Source: Lewinella sp. LCG006 (GTDB lineage Bacteria > Bacteroidota > Bacteroidia > Chitinophagales > Saprospiraceae). From it: a DNA stretch of 64,000 bases. The stretch spans positions 1,975,501 to 2,039,500 of the forward strand of contig NZ_CP160680.1 of NCBI RefSeq assembly GCF_040784935.1, read 5' to 3'. Positions 1 through 8,966 of this stretch are shown here, piece after piece; within the stretch, counting starts at the first letter, position 1; each line of letters opens with the position of its first letter. Both the position numbers and the translations under genes were made by a program. The notes under the pieces were generated by a model. The model was not told where the DNA came from, searched no databases, and worked only from the letters and a program-made list of their open reading frames with translations.

Positions 1-392
1 CACTTCGTCTCAATGGCTTCCATGTATTGAGGGTATAACAATACTTCGTGACTCACCTTTGCTCGCCAAAATGGATCTTTGGCAGAATTGGCCATCATCG
101 TTGCACGCCAATCATCTACCAGATTGATATCATTGCCTAGCGGATCGCGGCTAGCAATCATTGCCGTGTCGAATCCGTGGCACTGAACACAATCACCCGA
201 ACCAGCAAAAAGACCATTGTAGCCGCGCGGCAAAGAATCGGCGAGCGTGGTAAAAAAGGCAAACTCTTCCGTGGTATGGAAGGTTTGTGCATCACGAGAT
301 GCCTGAGAATCAAGGCTAAAAAAGAACGTGACCAGCACAAAGATACTGCCGATCAGCAGGTAGCGAAAATGGGGCAAATTGGAAATTACCAT
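1..392 (-). CDS. c-type cytochrome-like protein (partial, runs off left edge)
   Basis: This minus-strand gene starts with ATG at 392 and stays open to base 1, so about 130 N-terminal residues are visible. Residues 1-28 form a basic start followed by a hydrophobic stretch (LLIGSIFVLVTFFF), a signal peptide or membrane anchor. A CVQCH heme c motif follows at about residues 70-74, with a run of polar sequence after it that contains MANSAKDPFWRAKV. A heme-binding CxxCH after an export signal indicates a periplasmic or membrane-anchored electron-transfer protein. Only one heme motif is visible; more may lie beyond the edge. The exact family cannot be named from this fragment. No neighbour on the same strand is visible. 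Confidence 0.7.
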   Translation of the reverse strand, partial: MVISNLPHFRYLLIGSIFVLVTFFFSLDSQASRDAQTFHTTEEFAFFTTLADSLPRGYNGLFAGSGDCVQCHGFDTAMIASRDPLGNDINLVDDWRATMMANSAKDPFWRAKVSHEVLLYPQYMEAIETK

Positions 393-707
393 CGTGTTAT
401 TCAGGTTACTACATCCGTCTGGGATGAGGAAGTCGGTCGTTGTAAAGCTAAGGGGCCTTAAAGCTAGAAGTTATTTTTAGAGTTTAAGAACAAAGATGCG
501 TCATCTAGCTGACAGCCAGATGACCTAAGTCGGGAAAAACTTGTTTTTCGTGTTAAATCAATAGGCCACACGAACAAAAGAGGAGCTTGCCGCTGTTTTT
601 AATCCTGGTTTCCTGTTCTTCGATCGCGAAGAATCGCTTACCTTTCCTTTTCTTTGACCAACATCAAATCGCGACAAATTTTCCAGCGATTCACCAAATG
701 ACAAACG
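393..707. other. intergenic region between divergent genes
   Basis: The gap separates the minus-strand cytochrome-like gene from the plus-strand amidase. It holds a small hairpin (GTCATCT at 500-506 pairing with AGATGAC at 518-524) and a short palindrome-like CTTCG...CGAAG at about 617-630. I see no convincing gene and no clear TAnnTTTG box. Confidence 0.4.
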
Positions 708-2282
708 ATGCGGCGATTACAACTCCTTCTTTTCAGTGTAAGCTTTTTGTTTTTCACCAACCTGAATGCGCAGCAAAGTCAGCGCAAAACACTTCCGGTG
801 GAATTTCCTAGTGATGCGACGGAGCTCAATTATTTTGCAGAACTCCCTTATGTCGATCAGCTTCCTTTCTTTTCCTTCTTTGTAGAATGGCCCCAAGGTA
901 CGCTTGACCTGGAGCTAAGATTCACCGACGACCTGGAGACCTGGACAAAATGGGAAACCCTTCACCAAGACCCTCACAACACAGAAAAAGGAATTACCGA
1001 AATCTACATCGGTAAAGCAGCATACCGCTTTTTTCAACTAAAAATAGCTCGCCACGATCTTAACATCGAAACGGCCACCCTACACTTTTACCACCCTGGC
1101 CTTACGGGCGATGCGCTACCAACCGTAGCCGACGCCGACCCCGTATACACCTCTGCCTGCCCTTGCCCGCAGCCCGGTCTGGAGAGCCGTACCGAGTGGT
1201 GCCCCTCGGGCGACTGCCCCGGGCAGACCTCACCAACCCCTACCAATGTTACCCACATGATCGTCCATCACTCCGCCGGCACCAACAGCGCCAACGATTG
1301 GGCTGCTATTGTACGAGCCATTTGGGATTACCATGTCAATGGCAACGGCTGGTCGGATATCGGCTACAACTACCTGGTAGACCCTAATGGGGTCATTTAC
1401 GAAGGGCGTGGTTACAATATCCTGGGTGCACATTTTTGCGGCATGAATTCGGGTACCATGGGCGTATGTATGATGGGCGACTTTACCGATATTGAACCTA
1501 CCAACGCGGCCTTGGAAAGCCTGGAGCGCTTACTCGCCTGGAAATCTTGTGATATTGGGGCCGATCCTTTAGGAGAAAGTTTTCACGCCTCTTCTGGTGG
1601 GGTATTGAAAAATATTTCCGGTCACCGGGATGGTTGCTCAACGGCTTGCCCTGGCGACTCTTTTTACCCTTTACTCCCTCAGGTAAGGGTAGCAACCAAC
1701 AATCAGATCCTCGCCAACTGTGCGGGCTTGTCGAGCCCCATCAGCCTGGTAGCTTCAGAAATTGACGAGACCAGTTACTTCCTCAGTTGGTCGCATAATT
1801 CTCCCGATGAGACGGGGTTCCAATTGGAGCGCAGCGAAGATGGTGGCGGTACCTTCGAGCTACGTGCTGAAATCGGAGCCAACCTGCTCACCTTTATAGA
1901 AACAGACCTGGAATTGGAGCGTATCTACCAATACCGTATTCGCGCCTACAATGAGGTAGACACTTCTGATTACAGCAATATCGTCATCATCAATACCGGC
2001 GTCGTGGGCACCAACCAGGCCACTTTGCCGCAGGATGCGCTGACGCTTTCGCCCAATCCTACTAAAGATCTATTGCAGCTGTCGCTCACCGGCGAATGGC
2101 AAGGCGCCGTACAGGTAAGACTAATGGACTTGACACAGCACCAGCTTCTGGCCAAACAAAGCCAGAAACATACCACCCAGTGGAACGAGCAATTGGATAT
2201 GCGCGACCTGCCAACAGGTACTTACCTGTTGAGCGTTGAAGTAGATGGACAACGGGGGATTTGGAAGGTGGTGAAGGGGTAA
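708..2282 (+). CDS. secreted PGRP-type N-acetylmuramoyl-L-alanine amidase with FN3 and T9SS sorting domain
   Basis: Predicted to cut the amide bond between muramic acid and the stem peptide of peptidoglycan, outside the cell. Residues 1-21 are a signal peptide ending in LNAQ. Residues about 30-130 form a domain that recurs in the protein at 21824-22339. Residues about 180-320 are an amidase_2/PGRP domain with all four zinc and catalytic positions expected for the T7-lysozyme/PGRP family: His in VHHSAG (187/188), Tyr in GYNYLVD (220/222), His in SGHRDG (306) and Cys in STACPGD (314). Residues about 345-430 look like a fibronectin type III domain, and about 445-524 form a type A sorting domain with an LSPNPTKDLLQL motif. 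Export by the type IX system is therefore likely. The zinc-site reading is a motif comparison, not a structure. Confidence 0.88.
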   Translation: MRRLQLLLFSVSFLFFTNLNAQQSQRKTLPVEFPSDATELNYFAELPYVDQLPFFSFFVEWPQGTLDLELRFTDDLETWTKWETLHQDPHNTEKGITEIYIGKAAYRFFQLKIARHDLNIETATLHFYHPGLTGDALPTVADADPVYTSACPCPQPGLESRTEWCPSGDCPGQTSPTPTNVTHMIVHHSAGTNSANDWAAIVRAIWDYHVNGNGWSDIGYNYLVDPNGVIYEGRGYNILGAHFCGMNSGTMGVCMMGDFTDIEPTNAALESLERLLAWKSCDIGADPLGESFHASSGGVLKNISGHRDGCSTACPGDSFYPLLPQVRVATNNQILANCAGLSSPISLVASEIDETSYFLSWSHNSPDETGFQLERSEDGGGTFELRAEIGANLLTFIETDLELERIYQYRIRAYNEVDTSDYSNIVIINTGVVGTNQATLPQDALTLSPNPTKDLLQLSLTGEWQGAVQVRLMDLTQHQLLAKQSQKHTTQWNEQLDMRDLPTGTYLLSVEVDGQRGIWKVVKG

Positions 2283-2354
2283 AAGGAGTTCGGCAAAACC
2301 CTCGCGTGCGAAGAAAAATCATACCTGACACTTAACAGGGATTCTTCATCAAAC

Positions 2355-2413
2355 TGACTATATTTAGCTAAATTTTAGTCAGTTAAGTAACTAAAATTAG
2401 CTAAATTTAGTCA
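2355..2413. repeat. near-perfect inverted repeat with TTTAGCTAAA core in each arm
   Basis: The two arms of about 28 bases, one starting TGACTATATTTAGCTAAA and the other ending TTTAGCTAAATTTAGTCA, are reverse complements with a few mismatches, meeting at about 2384. As RNA it would form a long hairpin. It may end the amidase transcript, or mark the left edge of an acquired segment. Confidence 0.7.
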
Positions 2414-2894
2414 CCATTATGGTTTTGGACATGCCATTGGACGATAGTAGGTTTTTCGACAGTTTTAGACTAGCGGGCAGACCGGAAATATGAGCCAGAT
2501 TTCTCACCCGAGCAAGTACGATATTATTTGCTCTACTAATAAAAAGAAGACTTGAAGTGGCAGACCATAAATTAGGCCAACGTAACCAACAAAAATGGTG
2601 AAGGCGTACCAAAAAAGCTTTATTAGTTGGTAAGGAGAACAGCCCAATTGCGCTTTTATACTTAACCCTCTTCGAAAACCTCCGCCATAGATGCAAAACG
2701 TTTCAAGACAGGTTCAACCGACAGAAGATAGATAATGTAGTTTGTTTTGGGGAGGTGAATAGACAGGACTTTGAGTTGTATGTCATTTGAATAAATCAAG
2801 AGGTCAATTAGACTGATATTTCCAAGCACGGAAGCCAATTCTTGAGAAATCTGATAAGAAAATCAAGAAAATCGAAATAATTGTCTTGATTAGT

Positions 2895-2902
2895 TAGATT
2901 TG
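2895..2902 (+). promoter_or_regulatory. Bacteroidota -7 box (TAGATTTG)
   Basis: TAGATTTG matches the TAnnTTTG consensus of the Bacteroidota primary sigma factor exactly and lies 20 bases before the ATG of the HTH gene. No clear -33 TTTG sits at the usual distance, so the call rests on the -7 box and its position. Confidence 0.5.
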
Positions 2903-2921
2903 TATAAAACATTTCTATATA

Positions 2922-3152
2922 ATGACAGAAATAGTAAAGTTGTTAGACAGGAAATCCGTTAACAAAGCACAAATCTCGCGTAGAACGGGAATAAGCACAT
3001 CAAGAATTAGTGAGTTAAGTCTTAAAAAATCTACTCGCCTAACAGCAGAAGAACTCTTACTGATAGCCTTGGCTATTGATAATGATCCAGGAGAAATGCT
3101 AAAAGAGATTTTCAAAGACCTCAAACTAGAAAACGAAAACGTAGATGCCTAA
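2922..3152 (+). CDS. small XRE-like HTH protein
   Basis: A 76-residue protein made almost entirely of a helix-turn-helix fold. The pattern NKAQISRRTGISTSRISELS (residues about 14-33) is the typical second and third helix of the Cro/C1-type family, and ELLLIALAIDNDPGEML resembles the final helices. It probably binds DNA as a dimer and controls its own operon, as C proteins of restriction-modification systems do. It is the first gene behind a TAnnTTTG box, and its end overlaps the next start by 8 bases, so the two are probably translationally coupled. Similarity to C proteins is an inference from size and position. Confidence 0.75.
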   Translation: MTEIVKLLDRKSVNKAQISRRTGISTSRISELSLKKSTRLTAEELLLIALAIDNDPGEMLKEIFKDLKLENENVDA

Positions 3153-5719
3153 AATATCATTTACTGTTTCAGCTAGAACAGCACGCCTTATAGGTAGGGA
3201 AAATGTTGCCTCTTCAAAAGGAGCCATAATAGAGTTGGTAAAGAATGCTTATGACGCTGACAGTATTGTAAGTATTGTCTACTTCGATAATAGATATTCT
3301 GTACTGCTGAATGAATTAACCAAAGAGCAATTTGCTGAAATAACCAACAGAGGGATTTTGGAAGATGACTTGGCAAAGGCATACTCATTTTCAGAAGACA
3401 AGTATATACTAAAAGATGATGTTGACGAACAAGACCTCATTCAACTTCAAAAGAGATTGAAAGATCTAAGTGCTCTTTATATAATCGACTCGGGAGAAGG
3501 CATGACACAGAATATTATCAGGAATCACTGGATGACCATAGGGACTGACAATAAAGCCTACGATGTATTCACGAAGTCTGGACGCGTCAAAGCAGGAGCG
3601 AAAGGAATCGGACGCTTTGCTCTGGATAAATTAGGCACAAGGTGTGAGATGGTAACTGTTTTCAACCCCAACAACCATGAGCCCGATATTGATGAAAAGG
3701 GAGAAGAAACATCATATAGAGGCTATTTTTGGAAAGTAAATTGGGATGACTTTGAAGGAGATTTCAAAACAATTGAAAAAGTTGAGGCTGACCTAGACGG
3801 AGTAATGTCCGAGTCTCTACTGGATGCCGTAAGACCTCTTTAAACTTGACCTAGATTTAGAGAGTATCGAAACAAAGGCAAATTTTCAATACGGTACCGT
3901 GTTAAAAATCTCCGGACTTCGCGATAATTGGGAAGATTATTACGTAAGTCAAGTATATTCTGATCTGGAAGTTCTAGTTCCACCAAAGGAGAGCGGTGAG
4001 TTTCAAATATTTCTCTACAGTAGCCTTGAACGAGATAAATACGGAGAGGTATTTAGCTCCGTTTGCGATGATTTCGACTATAAACTTACAGCCCATGCGG
4101 ACGAAAATCAAACCGTAATGGTAAATATCACTCGCAATGAATATGATTTAGAACTTATTGATCCTGATTTCTTTAAGCTGGAAGAAATGGGAGAATACCC
4201 ATTTCGAAAGGAAGACTTTCAAAAAGGAACATGGTCTAAGACGGTAACATTTTCCAAATTATTACCTGGATTCAAGGAAGTTGACCAGCAGAAGGTATTC
4301 GAAAATATTGGAGTTTTTGACTTCTCATTTTACTTCATGAAGAGGACCTACTCCAGTTCCGATGCTGAAAGGTTTAACTACAAGCGAGCCTTAACCAATT
4401 CACGGAAAGATTGGCTGGACAAATTTGGTGGGGTAAAACTTTTCAGAGATAACTTCCGGGTAAGACCATATGGAGAGATCAAGGATTCCTCGTTCGATTG
4501 GCTTGGATTGGGTGCTAGAAAATCCTCAAGCCCAGCAGGTATAGCCAAGGAGGATGGTGGGTGGCGAGTAGAGCCTGAAAACGTCTCAGGAGCAATCAAG
4601 ATTTCTCGTCTCACGAACGTAAATTTTGAAGATAAGTCTAGTAGGGAAGGCTTACAGGAGAACAAGACATTTTTAGTATTCAAAGAAATTTTGACCAAGC
4701 TGATCCAATTGTTAGAGGAAGATCGTGCCTACATTGCACGGGCAATGGATAAATATCACGGTGAAAAACATGCAGATCGCATAAATAGAGAACAAGCCGA
4801 GAAACTGGTTCGATCCATTCTTGAAAGAAACCGCAAACGAAAAGAACAAGAACAAAAAGACGGTGAAACAGCTGATCCGAAAGATGAGACACAAACAGAT
4901 GAACTAACTGTATTAGCTGAGTTAAACAGAGGAAAAGATGAAGAGATTGAAAAACTCAAAGATGAACAAAAGGTATTGAGAGGTCTGGCGAGCAGCGGTA
5001 TTGTCTTGGCTTCATTCAGCCATGATCTAAGCAAGCTGAATAACGTCTTGAGTTCGCGAGTGGATAAACTAAAAACTTTGATTTCAGAGAAGATTCAGGA
5101 AAGTGAATACGCTGATTCTGAGGAGCGCAAAAACCCATTTGTTCAATTAGAACGAATGAGAAAACAAGACGTCAAACTTCAAAACTGGCTCAACTTTTCC
5201 CTTGGTGCAGCACGAAAAGACAAAAGAAAAAGGAAGCAGTTATTCTTGCACAAATACTTCAATGATTTGAGGAGTGATTGGACAACTGTTATGGAAAATA
5301 GAGGAATCCACTTCGACACCTCAAAAATAGCGGAAATTGATTTGAGAGTATTTGAAATTGACTTTGACAGTATTTTCAACAATCTTCTTGTCAACTCTAT
5401 TGATTCATTTATTCAATCAAAAGAAAACAGACCGCGAGAAATAACGATCAGAGCACGAGAGACTTCTAAAGAAATTGTTGTTGATTATCATGATAATGGC
5501 CCTGGGCTTTCCAAAGACATCGAAAAACCCGAACAAATTTTTGAGCCTCTCTTCACAACAAAGCGAAATCCCCATACGGGAGAAGAAGAAGGTACCGGAC
5601 TTGGAATGTGGCTGGTAAAATCAATCGCAGCTGAAAATGATGCTCAAGTGAAACTACTCTACCCCGCAATTGGATTCGGAGTTAGAATTACGTTTCCTGT
5701 AAAATATAAACGCACGTAG
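3145..5719 (+). CDS. double-GHKL histidine-kinase-like ATPase, split by a CTT-TAA frameshift
   Basis: Two frames make one protein of about 857 residues if the ribosome or the sequence shifts +1 at 3838-3843. The first frame (3145-3843, 232 residues) holds a GHKL ATP-binding domain of the Hsp90/MORC kind: N-box AIIELVKNAYDAD (27-39), G1 DSGEGM (115-120) and GAKGIGRFAL (151-160). The second frame is open from before the join to 5719. It carries a charged coiled coil, an H-box-like ASFSHDLSKLNN with His at codon 5021-5023, and a second, kinase-type GHKL domain with N-box FNNLLVNSIDS, G1 DNGPGL and G2 GTGLGM. No membrane segment is visible. With the REC gene next door, it is probably a soluble sensor kinase that phosphorylates that protein. 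The alternatives are a pseudogene or a sequencing error; the intact second half and intact neighbours argue for function. Read independently, the second frame could start at GTG 3899. Confidence 0.75.
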
Positions 5720-5721
5720 AA

Positions 5722-6381
5722 ATGTATAAAATATTGTTTATTGATGAACAACAAGAAGACATCGACAGCTTCAAAGACTACATCGAAGAGAAAGACTTAG
5801 AGGGCATTTTCGAAGTGCTTGATAAGTATCCCCTAAAAAGTTTGGAGTCAATGATCGAGGAAGTGATGAGTATGCACGTAGATGCTGTTATAACCGATTT
5901 CCGGCTAAACGAGTACAAGGAGAACATTGATTACAACGTGCCCTATGATGGTACCCAGTTAGTAGAAGGAATATTATCGGAGCGCGAAGATTTCCCGTGC
6001 TTCGTTCTAACCTCTTTCGATGATGAAGCCGTAGGAAAAAGTGAAGATGTGAACATAGTCTACATCAAAGGTATTCTGCATGGTACAGAAAAAGAAACAA
6101 AGGCAAAGGCAACTTTCCTTGACCGCTTGAAAAACCAGATTATTCATTATAAGTCAAAGTTGGAAAAAGCGGAACTACGCTTGATTGAACTATTGGAGAA
6201 AAGTAAAACTCAGGAACTTGACGCGTTTGAAGAAGATGAACTTCTTAAGCTTGATAGTTTGATTGAAAAATCTTTGGACAAGAAGTACGTGGTTCCAGAT
6301 ACCGTGAAACGAACGATTGAATCTAAATCTCTTTCAGAGCTGCTTAACGCTGTTGATGAACTTAAAAAGAAGCTAGAGTAA
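5722..6381 (+). CDS. REC-domain response regulator without DNA-binding domain
   Basis: A 219-residue cytoplasmic protein. Residues 1-120 form a receiver domain with the full set of phosphorylation residues: acidic pair D8/E9, phospho-acceptor D59 in VITDFRLNE, T97 in FVLTSFDD and K116 in VYIKG. Residues about 125-219 are highly charged and helical with a likely coiled coil; there is no helix-turn-helix. So the output is probably protein-protein rather than transcriptional. It begins 2 bases after the kinase-like gene ends and overlaps the HNH gene start by one base, so all three are likely made together. The natural reading is that the kinase-like ATPase phosphorylates D59 and the C-terminal helices act on the ATPase, the HNH nuclease or the methylase; that last step is inference. 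Confidence 0.85.
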   Translation: MYKILFIDEQQEDIDSFKDYIEEKDLEGIFEVLDKYPLKSLESMIEEVMSMHVDAVITDFRLNEYKENIDYNVPYDGTQLVEGILSEREDFPCFVLTSFDDEAVGKSEDVNIVYIKGILHGTEKETKAKATFLDRLKNQIIHYKSKLEKAELRLIELLEKSKTQELDAFEEDELLKLDSLIEKSLDKKYVVPDTVKRTIESKSLSELLNAVDELKKKLE

Positions 6382-6944
6382 TGAGAAATCTACCTTTTAG
6401 AGATGACGCAAGTATTCCGGTGCGGACTTACCAAGGGCCAGACTTGAAGAACTATCGTGATTACAAGGACCATCTTAGAAATGATTTCAAAAAGAAATGC
6501 GGATACACTAATTGTATAGATGATTGGTTCGGAGGGGTATCCACTTTTCAAATAGATCACTTCTTACCTCAATCAAAATATCCAAAACTCAAAACAAAGT
6601 ACTCTAATCTCATTTACTCCTGTTCTTATGTAAACAGGGCAAAAAGCAATGACGAAGGAAACTATTTGGATCCCTGTAATGAGAACTTCAATACTCATTT
6701 TTTTCGAAACGACCAAGGGGCTATACTTCCTTTCTCGACATCATCCAAAGCAGTTTACATGCACAAAAGGTTGAAATTATATCTAAAGAGGTATAGCATA
6801 ATATGGACGTTGGAACAATTAGAACAGAGGATGGAAATACTAAGAACACTAATTGAGAATACAAACGACGATGGTGCCAAGGAGCTCTTTGTACAGATAA
6901 CCATGAAGTATATGGATTACAAAAAATACCTGCGTGCTCAATAA
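6381..6944 (+). CDS. HNH endonuclease
   Basis: A 187-residue protein with a beta-beta-alpha-metal nuclease core: C40 and C45 in KKCGYTNC as a zinc pair, then QIDHFLPQSKYP (D59, H60) and YSNLIYSCSYVNRAKSN (N76, C81, N85, K88) in the order expected for an HNH motif. The C-terminal third is helical with no recognised domain. It is likely a double-strand or nicking DNase. It overlaps the REC gene by one base and the methyltransferase gene by one base. In a restriction-modification reading it is the cutting subunit paired with the adenine methylase; in an abortive reading it is an effector freed by the REC protein. Its specificity cannot be told from sequence. Confidence 0.85.
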   Translation: MRNLPFRDDASIPVRTYQGPDLKNYRDYKDHLRNDFKKKCGYTNCIDDWFGGVSTFQIDHFLPQSKYPKLKTKYSNLIYSCSYVNRAKSNDEGNYLDPCNENFNTHFFRNDQGAILPFSTSSKAVYMHKRLKLYLKRYSIIWTLEQLEQRMEILRTLIENTNDDGAKELFVQITMKYMDYKKYLRAQ

Positions 6945-8773
6945 TGAACAAGGAAATCCATACATATCTCCGGCCTTATTCTACCGACCCTTTTGAAGTA
7001 GACCGGCTGATTGTGTCTGCCTTCCTGTATTCTTTGGGTATGGAAAACACCACCAACGCATTCTTGCAACCATATCTGATTCAAGAAAAGGACAAAGATT
7101 TTGAAGGCTTAAAAGAGTTTCTTCCAATATGCCAGTTTACCGAACTCGAAGAACTCATTCAGATATTCGAGTTTATCATTTCGCCCGAGGAGAAAATTGT
7201 AACGGGGGCAGTTTACACCCCAAAGAACATTCGCGAATACATTATTGATCAATGTTTCAACTCCCTTACTGATCTTGCCAATATCAAAATCTGCGATCCG
7301 GCCTGTGGTTGTGGGGGCTTTCTCTATACCGCTGCAAAAGCCATACACGATCAAACGGGCAGAACTTACCAAGCCATTTTTGCCAATAATATTTACGGGT
7401 TGGACATACAGCAATATGCTGTCAATCGTTCCCAAATATTACTAACACTGCTGGCACTAACCGAAGGTGAAAATGCTGACTTCCGGTTTAACTTTGATAA
7501 AGGAAATGCACTCTGCTTTAGCTGGACTGAACATTATGAAGGCTTTACGGGGTTTGATGCAATAGTGGGCAACCCACCTTATGTCTGTTCACGAAACATT
7601 GATGAAGAATCCCGAGAACTCATTTTCAATTGGAAAGTAAGCGATTCCGGCCACCCCGATCTGTATATTCCCTTTTTTCAAATTGGTTTTGAAAACCTGC
7701 GTCCTCGTGGAGTTTTAGGATTCATCACCATGAACACCTTTTTCAAAAGCGTTAATGGACGTGCCTTACGTCAATATTTTGAAGATGAAGAGATTGCACT
7801 AAAAATACTGGACTTTGGCGGAAATCAGGTATTTCAAAGTAAATCCACATACACTTGCATTTGTGTCCTTCACAAACGTGAATCGAAGGCAGTAGAGTAT
7901 GCACAAGGGGGGGAGGAGTCATTAACCGAAAACATTCCGTTTCAACGAATTAACTATGCCCGGCTCAATCATAAGAATGGCTGGAACCTACAGCACCATG
8001 ATTTACTTACCCAAATTGAAGAAGCAGGCCCGGCATTTGGAGATTTGTACCGTACGCGCAACGGTATTGCTACACTCAAAAATCATATTTACATCTTCAA
8101 TGAAATTAGAGAAGATGATGAATTCTATTACCTGCAAAACGGAGCCGAATACCCCATAGAAAAAGGCATTTGCAAGGAAATCATCAACCCAAACAAACTT
8201 ACCCAGGCCAAGAGTATCAAAGAACTACGCCAAAAGGCCATTTTCCCTTATGAGTTTGATAAACAGGGAGATGCTAAACTAATTGCACAGGAAGAATTTC
8301 AAGACCGATATCCTCAAGCATATACGTATCTGGAGGCGAAAAGAGAATCGCTGGCCCAGCGTGATAAAGGAAAAGGGCGATACGAAAACTGGTATGCGTA
8401 TGGCCGAAATCAGTCGTTGGAAAAGTATAGCACCAAACTATTCTTCCCACACATTACCCCACATATTCCGCACTACACCTTTAGCGATGATGAAGATCTG
8501 CTATTTTACAACGGAATTGCTGTAGTATCTCAAACTAAACAAGAATTGCAGTTCCTTCAAAAACTAATGAGTTCCAATCTGTTTTGGTTCTATGTCGTGC
8601 ATTCCAGTAAGCCTTATGGTTCGGGCTATTTTTCATTGAGCAGAAACTACATTAAGAGTTTTGGAGTTTATGAATTTAGCGAAGATGAACGTGACTATAT
8701 CAGAAAGGAAAATGATTCAAACAAGCTTAATTCATTCATTGAATCAAAATACAACATTGAGATTCCAAAATAG
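6944..8773 (+). CDS. Eco57I/TaqI-like N6-adenine DNA methyltransferase
   Basis: A 609-residue protein with the motifs of gamma-type N6-adenine methylases: TPKNIREYI (motif X, 92-100), DPACGCGGFL (motif I, SAM binding, 118-127), GLDIQQYAV (motif II) and NPPY (motif IV catalytic, 210-213). The C-terminal half, with INPNKL and FPYEF patterns and a closing YGSGYFSLSRNYIKSFGVY segment, resembles the TaqI-type target recognition and C-terminal specificity region. No nuclease motif is fused to it, unlike type IIG enzymes; the separate HNH gene upstream overlaps it by one base and may supply cleavage. It closes the five-gene operon. The modification it makes would protect self DNA if this is a restriction system. 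Confidence 0.9.
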   Translation: MNKEIHTYLRPYSTDPFEVDRLIVSAFLYSLGMENTTNAFLQPYLIQEKDKDFEGLKEFLPICQFTELEELIQIFEFIISPEEKIVTGAVYTPKNIREYIIDQCFNSLTDLANIKICDPACGCGGFLYTAAKAIHDQTGRTYQAIFANNIYGLDIQQYAVNRSQILLTLLALTEGENADFRFNFDKGNALCFSWTEHYEGFTGFDAIVGNPPYVCSRNIDEESRELIFNWKVSDSGHPDLYIPFFQIGFENLRPRGVLGFITMNTFFKSVNGRALRQYFEDEEIALKILDFGGNQVFQSKSTYTCICVLHKRESKAVEYAQGGEESLTENIPFQRINYARLNHKNGWNLQHHDLLTQIEEAGPAFGDLYRTRNGIATLKNHIYIFNEIREDDEFYYLQNGAEYPIEKGICKEIINPNKLTQAKSIKELRQKAIFPYEFDKQGDAKLIAQEEFQDRYPQAYTYLEAKRESLAQRDKGKGRYENWYAYGRNQSLEKYSTKLFFPHITPHIPHYTFSDDEDLLFYNGIAVVSQTKQELQFLQKLMSSNLFWFYVVHSSKPYGSGYFSLSRNYIKSFGVYEFSEDERDYIRKENDSNKLNSFIESKYNIEIPK

Positions 8774-8966
8774 AACTCATAGGTGGCTAAACCATGATAT
8801 CCAATTCTTTTTGATGGCATTGTGTAAGTGATAAAAGAACGGCATACAATAAAACCATATCCGAACGCTGAACAAAATCACCCTATTTCAGGGAATCCCA
8901 ACCTAAAAAACAAAAAAAACTATGCCACCCTTGATCACAAAACCCAAACAACAAGCATAAAAACAA

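Larger units (their letters stand above)
2283..2921. other. AT-rich gene-poor gap before the putative defence operon
   Basis: The stretch is much richer in A and T than the preceding gene. It starts with a long inverted repeat (2355-2413). The rest holds only short open frames. One plus-strand frame from about 2418 stays readable to about 2790 except for two TGA codons, which could be a decayed gene, but I recognise no family in it. The last 30 bases carry the promoter box for the next operon. Confidence 0.4.

Noticed and set aside
2397-2696. A 99-residue minus-strand open frame in the AT-rich gap
   Set aside because: No recognisable domain, odd composition (rich in Leu, Ser and Trp) and no promoter or partner; the opposite strand is nearly as open. 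Treated as chance.
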